Shown here piece after piece: positions 59,342 to 64,000 of a stretch of DNA of 64,000 nt. Below the pieces are notes generated by a model. It saw only the letters and a program-made list of their open reading frames with translations, was not told where the DNA came from and did no database searches. Source of the stretch: Firmicutes bacterium UBA2058 (GTDB lineage: Bacteria; Bacillota; Clostridia; Tissierellales; Sedimentibacteraceae); the NCBI GenBank assembly GCA_002332905.1, contig DDAM01000020.1, positions 62,001 to 126,000 of the forward strand, written 5' to 3'. Position 1 is the first letter of the stretch; each line of letters starts with the position of its first letter. The position numbers and the translations under genes were made by a program.

Positions 59342-60004
59342 TTAAATCGTTGTACTTTTCAACCTATTTATGTCCAGAATTTTTATTTGTCCTCTTGATA
59401 CTTCAACTAATTTTAAATCCTGAAGATTTTTAAGAGTTCTACTTACAACCTCTCTTACAGTACCAATATCTTTTGCAAGTTTTTCATGTGTAATTGAAAT
59501 TACATCACTTTTATATAAATTGCTATAATATACTAAAATATCAGCAATACGCTTTCCTACACTAAAAAATAACACGTCCGAAAAAGCAGATACTACTTCA
59601 GTTAGTCTTTGCGCAGTTGCTTCTTTATCGTAATCATATACCGCTTTATTACTACTTAGAAGTTTGTTATATATATCTATAGGCACTATATAGAGCAAAG
59701 AGTCTTCTTCTGCTTCTATATTGATATCAAGATTTAGATTTTTTAACATACATAAAATACTAAGCACACATATATCTTTGCTTTTTAGTCTATATAATGT
59801 AATTTCACTGCCATTTGTTGAATATACAAAAACACGGATAAATCCATATTTTACAATTTTCATTCCTATACAATCTGTACCTACATGATGAACTATTGAG
59901 TTCGCAGCATAATTTCTTTTTTGAACGCTATTAAGTATCAATTGTTTTTCATCTTCCTCTAATGCATTCCAAAACGGTAGAGCATTCGGTAAAAATATTT
60001 CCAT
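59342..60004 (-). CDS. Crp/Fnr-family transcriptional regulator
   Basis: 220 residues. Cyclic-nucleotide-binding-fold sensor domain (about 15-135) without the Cys cluster of Fnr and without an obvious cAMP-binding RxS loop, a long dimer helix, and a C-terminal winged helix 'HEKLAKDIGTVREVVSRTLKNLQDLKLVEV'. Its recognition helix has R-E-x-x-S-R (about 184-189), the same contact residues as E. coli CRP (RETVGR), which reads TGTGA. The TGTGA-N6-TCACA site just downstream in front of ndh2 is therefore its likely target. Signal unknown; redox or heme/gas ligands are possible. RBS weak GGAG. Confidence 0.87.
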   Translation of the reverse strand: MEIFLPNALPFWNALEEDEKQLILNSVQKRNYAANSIVHHVGTDCIGMKIVKYGFIRVFVYSTNGSEITLYRLKSKDICVLSILCMLKNLNLDINIEAEEDSLLYIVPIDIYNKLLSSNKAVYDYDKEATAQRLTEVVSAFSDVLFFSVGKRIADILVYYSNLYKSDVISITHEKLAKDIGTVREVVSRTLKNLQDLKLVEVSRGQIKILDINRLKSTTI

Positions 60005-60109
60005 TATCTCAACTCCTTTAATAACACTTTACCACATAAATACACAGGCTTCAAGTGTTAATAATATAACAAAATAAGCAATTATTATGTTACACAAAAA
60101 CATAAAAAT

Positions 60110-60152
60110 AACCATAAACATCATAAAAAATCTTTTTATGGTATTTATGGTT
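60110..60152 (-). terminator. Terminator of the NfnAB gene
   Basis: AACCATAAA...CCATAAAAAGA pairs with TTTTTTATGATGTTTATGGTT in a long AT-rich stem, followed on the minus strand by ATTTTTATGTTTTTG. A smaller hairpin GCTCA/TGAGC (60162-60178) precedes it. Confidence 0.7.
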
Positions 60153-60196
60153 ATATAAAGTGCTCACTATGTATGAGCCTTTTTAAATATTTTTAA

Positions 60197-62470
60197 CTAT
60201 TTTGATGATAGATACTCGTGTATTCCCTTAGCACCAGCTTTTCCTGCTTCCATTGCTAATATAACTGTTGCAGCACCTGTTACAGCATCTCCTCCAGCAA
60301 ATACACCTTTTCTAGTAGTTTCGCCATTCTCATAAACTACCAAGCATTTATGTTTGTTAAGATCTAAGCCTTCTGTTGTTGAAGAAATAAGTGGATTTGG
60401 TGATGTACCAAGTGCCATAATAACAGAATCAACCTCTAAATCAAATTCTGAATTAGCAACCTCAACTGGCTTTCTTCTACCTGATGCATCTGGCTCGCCA
60501 AGTTCCATTTTAACGCATTTTAATCCTTTTACCCAGCCCTTTTCATCAACTAAAATCTCTGTAGGGTTTGTTAAAACGTCAAATATAATGCCTTCTTCCT
60601 TAGCATGATGAACCTCTTCAGCTCTTGCAGGTAATTCCTTTTCACTTCTTCTGTAAACAATGTGAACCTCAGAGCCAAGTCTTTTTGCAGTTCTTGCAGC
60701 ATCCATAGCAACATTACCGCCACCTATAACAGCAACTTTTTTGCTTTCATATATTGGTGTATCATAATCACTTCTAAATGCTTTCATTAAATTGCTTCTA
60801 GTCAAATACTCATTAGCTGAGAATACACCATTTGCATTTTCTCCAGGGATACCCATAAATTTAGGAAGTCCTGCTCCTGATCCTATAAATATAGCATCAA
60901 AACCATCTTGCTCTAATTGATCTATTGTAACTGATTTTCCAATGATAACATTAGTTTGTATTTCTACACCTAATTTTTTAACATTCTCAATTTCAGCATA
61001 AACAACCTTTTCTTTTGGCAGACGGAATTCAGGAATTCCATAAACTAAAACTCCACCTGGTTCATGTAAAGCTTCAAATATTGTAACTTCATAACCAAGT
61101 TTTGCTAAATCTCCAGCGCAAGTTAATCCTGCTGGACCAGAACCGATAACAGCAACCTTTTTACCGTTTGTTTTCTCTGGTTTTTTAGGAACTATATTGT
61201 TTTCTCTTGCCCAGTCAGCAACAAATCTTTCAAGTTTTCCTATGGATACTGAATCACCTTTTATTCCTCTTATACATTTGCCTTCACATTGAGATTCTTG
61301 AGGACAAACACGTCCACAAATAGCAGGTAATGCAGAAGATTTATTAATTATTTCAAAAGCTGACTCAATATTTCCTTTTTTAACTTCATTAACAAATGAA
61401 GGTATATCAATAGAAACAGGACATCCTTGAATACATTTTGCATTCTTACAATTTAAACATCTTGTTGCTTCTTCCATAGCTTCTTCTAAGTTATAGCCTA
61501 AGCAAACCTCTTCAAAATTACTAGCTCTAACTACAGGATCTTGCTCTCTTACGGGAACTCTTTTTAGCATATCTTTTTTCTCTTCATGTCCTCCGCATCC
61601 GCAACCACCGTGATGATGTGTATCTCCTTCTTTTTCCTTTAATACAGCTCTTCCTTCTTCTGTCTTATACATTTGTTGTCTTTTCATTGCTTCATCAAAG
61701 TTAACTAAATGTCCATCAAATTCTGGTCCATCAACGCAAGCAAATTTGATTTCATCTCCAATTGATAAACGGCATGCTCCACACATTCCAGTACCATCAA
61801 CCATAATTGGGTTCATACTTACTATAGTTTTAATACCTAATTCTTTTGTAGTTATACAAACGAATTTCATCATAATCATAGGTCCTATAGCTACTACTAC
61901 ATCGTATTTATTACCTTTATTCAAAACTAAATCCTTAATTACATCTGTAACTAAGCCCTTTCTACCATAAGAACCATCATCTGTAGTGATGTATAAATTG
62001 CCTGCAACAGCTTTCATTTCTTCTTCAAGAATTAAAATATCCTTTGATCTTGCACCGACAATTACATCTACAGCGATTCCATGCTCATGCATCCATTTTA
62101 CTTGTGGGTAAACTGGTGCAGTTCCAACACCACCAGCAACAAATAATATTTTTTTGTTTTTAAGTTCATTTATATCTTCACTTACGAATTCTGATGGAAC
62201 ACCTAGTGGACCTACAAAGTCTCTGAAGTAATCTCCAGTTTTCAATTCTGCCATTCTCTGTGTAGATGCACCTAAAATTTGAAATACAATTGTTACAGTA
62301 CCCTCTTCACGATTATAATCACATATAGTTAACGGAACTCTTTCACCCTTTTCATCAATTTTTGCGATCAAAAATTGACCTGGTTGGCAAGATTTTGCTA
62401 TATGTTCGGCTTCAACTTCCATTAAATATATGATGTCAGTTAAATATTGTGCCTTTTTTATCTTAAACAT
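60197..62470 (-). CDS. nfnAB: Fused electron-bifurcating NADH-dependent ferredoxin:NADP+ oxidoreductase (NfnAB)
   Basis: 757 residues uniting NfnA and NfnB, usually two polypeptides. Residues 1-283 are ferredoxin-NADP reductase-like: 'GERVPLTICDYN' FAD site, 'LFVAGGVGTAPVYPQ' NAD site, and [2Fe-2S] ligands in 'DGTGMCGACRLSIGDEIKFACVDGPEFDGH'. Residues 285-295 form a metal-site-like linker HHHGGCGCGGH. Residues 300-757 are GltD-like: two 4Fe-4S motifs 'CLNCKNAKCIQGCP' and 'CGRVCPQESQCEGKCIRG', FAD motif 'VAVIGSGPAGLTCAGDLAKLG', NADP motif 'VAVIGGGNVAMDAARTAKRLG'. It balances NADH, NADPH and ferredoxin. Strong AGGGAGG site; monocistronic. Confidence 0.92.
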   Translation of the reverse strand: MFKIKKAQYLTDIIYLMEVEAEHIAKSCQPGQFLIAKIDEKGERVPLTICDYNREEGTVTIVFQILGASTQRMAELKTGDYFRDFVGPLGVPSEFVSEDINELKNKKILFVAGGVGTAPVYPQVKWMHEHGIAVDVIVGARSKDILILEEEMKAVAGNLYITTDDGSYGRKGLVTDVIKDLVLNKGNKYDVVVAIGPMIMMKFVCITTKELGIKTIVSMNPIMVDGTGMCGACRLSIGDEIKFACVDGPEFDGHLVNFDEAMKRQQMYKTEEGRAVLKEKEGDTHHHGGCGCGGHEEKKDMLKRVPVREQDPVVRASNFEEVCLGYNLEEAMEEATRCLNCKNAKCIQGCPVSIDIPSFVNEVKKGNIESAFEIINKSSALPAICGRVCPQESQCEGKCIRGIKGDSVSIGKLERFVADWARENNIVPKKPEKTNGKKVAVIGSGPAGLTCAGDLAKLGYEVTIFEALHEPGGVLVYGIPEFRLPKEKVVYAEIENVKKLGVEIQTNVIIGKSVTIDQLEQDGFDAIFIGSGAGLPKFMGIPGENANGVFSANEYLTRSNLMKAFRSDYDTPIYESKKVAVIGGGNVAMDAARTAKRLGSEVHIVYRRSEKELPARAEEVHHAKEEGIIFDVLTNPTEILVDEKGWVKGLKCVKMELGEPDASGRRKPVEVANSEFDLEVDSVIMALGTSPNPLISSTTEGLDLNKHKCLVVYENGETTRKGVFAGGDAVTGAATVILAMEAGKAGAKGIHEYLSSK

Positions 62471-62701
62471 TTCTTCCTCCCTAAATTAATTATTATATAA
62501 TTAAATTTCTTAATTATACTATAATTAATTTTTTATTAAGCGATAATAGATTTTATTGATATTTTTAATTAAATTTTATAATAAACAGCGACTATATTAT
62601 AGCACTATAAATTGAGGTATTCAAGTATAATAAAAAATTACTTAATTTTACAAATATCTTCATTCTAACTATAAAAAAGAAACTGAGAAATCACTTTAAT
62701 A
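62471..62701. other. Upstream region of nfnAB
   Basis: AT-rich spacer that holds the nfnAB promoter and the tail of the crotonase terminator. No gene, RNA or repeat recognised. Confidence 0.3.
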
Positions 62702-62732
62702 AAAAAAGGAAAAAGTTCAAAACTTTCACCTT
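62702..62732 (-). terminator. Terminator of the crotonase gene
   Basis: Minus strand AAGGTGAAAGTT-TTG-AACTTTTTCCTT (two unpaired bases) followed by a T run. Confidence 0.7.
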
Positions 62733-62750
62733 AATTAATATATATTATTC

Positions 62751-63533
62751 TTATGCATTTTTAAAATTCGCTGGTCTTTTTTCCAAAAATGCTGTCATTC
62801 CCTCAGTTTTATCCTCAGTTCCAAAACATGTGGTAAATAATTCAGCCTCATAGTTTATACCTAAGCTTAGATCCATATTTAATCCATTATTTATAGAAAG
62901 TTTTGCCATCTCAATAGCTACAGGTGCTTTTGAAGTTATTTTGTTTGCAATATTTTCACATTCTTCCATTAACTTATCTGGCTCTACTACTTTTTCCACT
63001 AAACCTATTCTTAAAGCTTCTGCTGAATCAATTATATCACCAGTATAAATTAGATACTTTGCCATACCTTTTCCAACTAATCTAGATAAGCGCTGTGTTC
63101 CTCCGAATCCTGGAATTATACCTAAGCTAACTTCAGGCTGACTGAATTTAGCTTTTGCAGAGGCTATTCTTATGTCAGCAGCCAAGCATAATTCGCATCC
63201 TCCACCTAAGGCGAATCCATTTACTGCAGCAATTACAGGTTTTTCAAAATTCTCTATCATATCCATAACCTTTTGTCCAAATATTATGAATTCTCTGCCT
63301 TCTAACGTAGATTGATCTCTCATCTGCGCAATATCAGCACCCGCAACAAAAGCTCTGCCCTCACCTGTTATAATAACTGCTTTTATCTCAACATCATTTT
63401 TCATGTCTTCAAAAGCACTTTTAATATCATTTAAAACATTTTGATTTAATGCATTTAAAGCTTCTGGTCTGTTAATTGTTAAGATTGCAATATTATTTTT
63501 CTTATCATATTTTACATAATCATAAATTAACAT
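62751..63533 (-). CDS. Enoyl-CoA hydratase (crotonase family)
   Basis: 260 residues from the ATG at 63533, with AAGGTGG eight bases ahead; the GTG four codons upstream lies inside this ribosome site. Crotonase fold: 'IAILTINRPEALNALNQNVLNDI' (about 13-35), oxyanion-hole 'GRAFVAGADIAQM' and 'FALGGGCELCLAADIRIAS' with the catalytic Glu, and a second Glu in 'EVSLGIIPGFGGTQRL'. Both acid residues of true hydratases are present, so 3-hydroxybutyryl-CoA/crotonyl-CoA interconversion is likely. No bcd/etf genes adjoin it. It follows birA on the same strand after 61 bases. Confidence 0.9.
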   Translation of the reverse strand: MLIYDYVKYDKKNNIAILTINRPEALNALNQNVLNDIKSAFEDMKNDVEIKAVIITGEGRAFVAGADIAQMRDQSTLEGREFIIFGQKVMDMIENFEKPVIAAVNGFALGGGCELCLAADIRIASAKAKFSQPEVSLGIIPGFGGTQRLSRLVGKGMAKYLIYTGDIIDSAEALRIGLVEKVVEPDKLMEECENIANKITSKAPVAIEMAKLSINNGLNMDLSLGINYEAELFTTCFGTEDKTEGMTAFLEKRPANFKNA

Positions 63534-63594
63534 GGCGAAATCCACCTTTATATTTTTTTAATAATTATTATAATACAAAAAATTAATTAAATCA

Positions 63595-64000
63595 CTAATT
63601 TTTTTTAATTCTAACAGATATTTCACCAGAAATTATGTTATCTAATTCGTCATTTTTATATTTTACAACAAGTTCACCATCATTGTTGATATCAACTGCT
63701 GTAGCTTCTATTACTTCCTGATTTTTTATTAGATTTATTTCCTTGCCAATAACATAGGAATTTTTTTTGCATATATCTAAAGAGTTAGTAAAATTATTAT
63801 TATTAAGCTCTACGTATAATTTTTCAAAATTATTTAATATATCCGCAACTAAAACATTTCTTTTTAACTCCTTAGAGGTCTCAATTTTTATTGAAGTTGC
63901 TATATTTTTAAGTTCATCGGGAAAATCATCTTTATTATTGTTCACATTTATACCTATACCAACAACCACATAATTTATAACGTTAATTTCTGAATTCATT
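63595..64000 (-). CDS. birA: Biotin-[acetyl-CoA-carboxylase] ligase, C-terminal part
   Basis: The frame runs off the right edge; the ATG at 63999 is internal. The visible 134 residues hold the end of the BPL catalytic domain ('NYVVVGIGINVNNNKDDFPDELKNIATSIKIE') and the small C-terminal SH3-like domain ('LIKNQEVIEATAVDINNDGELVVKYKND'). It biotinylates carboxylase carrier proteins, needed by enzymes such as the carboxyltransferase at 2078. Whether an N-terminal repressor HTH exists cannot be seen. Confidence 0.9.
   Translation of the reverse strand, partial: MNSEINVINYVVVGIGINVNNNKDDFPDELKNIATSIKIETSKELKRNVLVADILNNFEKLYVELNNNNFTNSLDICKKNSYVIGKEINLIKNQEVIEATAVDINNDGELVVKYKNDELDNIISGEISVRIKKN

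Overview
The window is very AT-rich, with strong GGAGG-type ribosome binding sites and TTG/GTG starts. Its gene set fits a strictly anaerobic, Gram-positive, amino-acid-fermenting clostridium: a YtaF-type sporulation membrane protein, an aldehyde:ferredoxin oxidoreductase, a fused NfnAB, a sigma-54 activator, a cobalamin MetH with a separate activation protein, and beta-oxidation-type enzymes. A Sedimentibacter/Tissierellales-like organism is my guess; no rRNA is present to confirm it. No tRNA, rRNA or CRISPR array was seen.

Layout. 1-3.5 kb: end of an EamA transporter, ytaF, an Lrp-type regulator, and a divergent carboxyltransferase (OadA/PycB-type). 3.7-5.2 kb: a decayed bacteriocin/phage-like lysis module (UviB/BhlA-type holin, a TcdR/UviA-type sigma factor that lost its N-terminus, an SH3/lysozyme-like hydrolase that lost its C-terminus at the same junction, and a small Cys-containing ORF). 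5.4-6.4 kb: BspA-type leucine-rich-repeat lipoprotein. 7-9.2 kb: GH4 glycosidase with divergent AraC regulator. 9.2-15.4 kb: PepD, two tandem signal peptidases, a broken acetyltransferase region, a 45-codon gene, IlvE, a four-helix protein, and an M24 peptidase. 15.5-21.9 kb: a convincing sigma-54 promoter heads a flavin/iron-sulfur amino-acid-dehydrogenase-like set of five genes, followed by a polyferredoxin, an aldehyde ferredoxin oxidoreductase and a ThiS/MoaD-like protein. Its probable activator (PAS-AAA-Fis) lies at 25.2-26.6 kb, beyond a lipoprotein gene and a membrane-protein gene. 26.6-34.4 kb: methyltransferase, GlnRS, 3-hydroxybutyryl-CoA dehydrogenase, BrkB-type protein, RsmI, hemerythrin and two unknown proteins.

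34.5-40.7 kb is a full methionine operon (metF, metH activation protein, metH, metY, metA) under a SAM-I riboswitch with a visible attenuator. 41.4-48.4 kb: an ABC-F ATPase, then murC-tsaE-tsaB-rimI-VanY-like-tsaD. 48.6-52 kb: MoxR/DUF58/DUF4129-like trio. 52.1-59.2 kb is a flavin-based extracellular electron transfer locus: ndh2, quinone prenylation genes, NusG-II/Gx membrane proteins, a duplicated-domain lipoprotein and apbE, with a CRP-type palindrome upstream and a Crp/Fnr gene next to it. The window ends with fused NfnAB, a crotonase and the start-truncated end of birA.

The most interesting points are the EET locus, whose lipoprotein has only a degenerate flavinylation-like motif while Ndh2 carries two DAAAGAT decapeptides; the sigma-54 promoter with paired palindromic upstream sites in front of the flavoprotein/AOR cluster; a family of nested-palindrome elements whose smallest member supplies the stop codons of two convergent genes; and the lysis-module remnant with its shared deletion junction.
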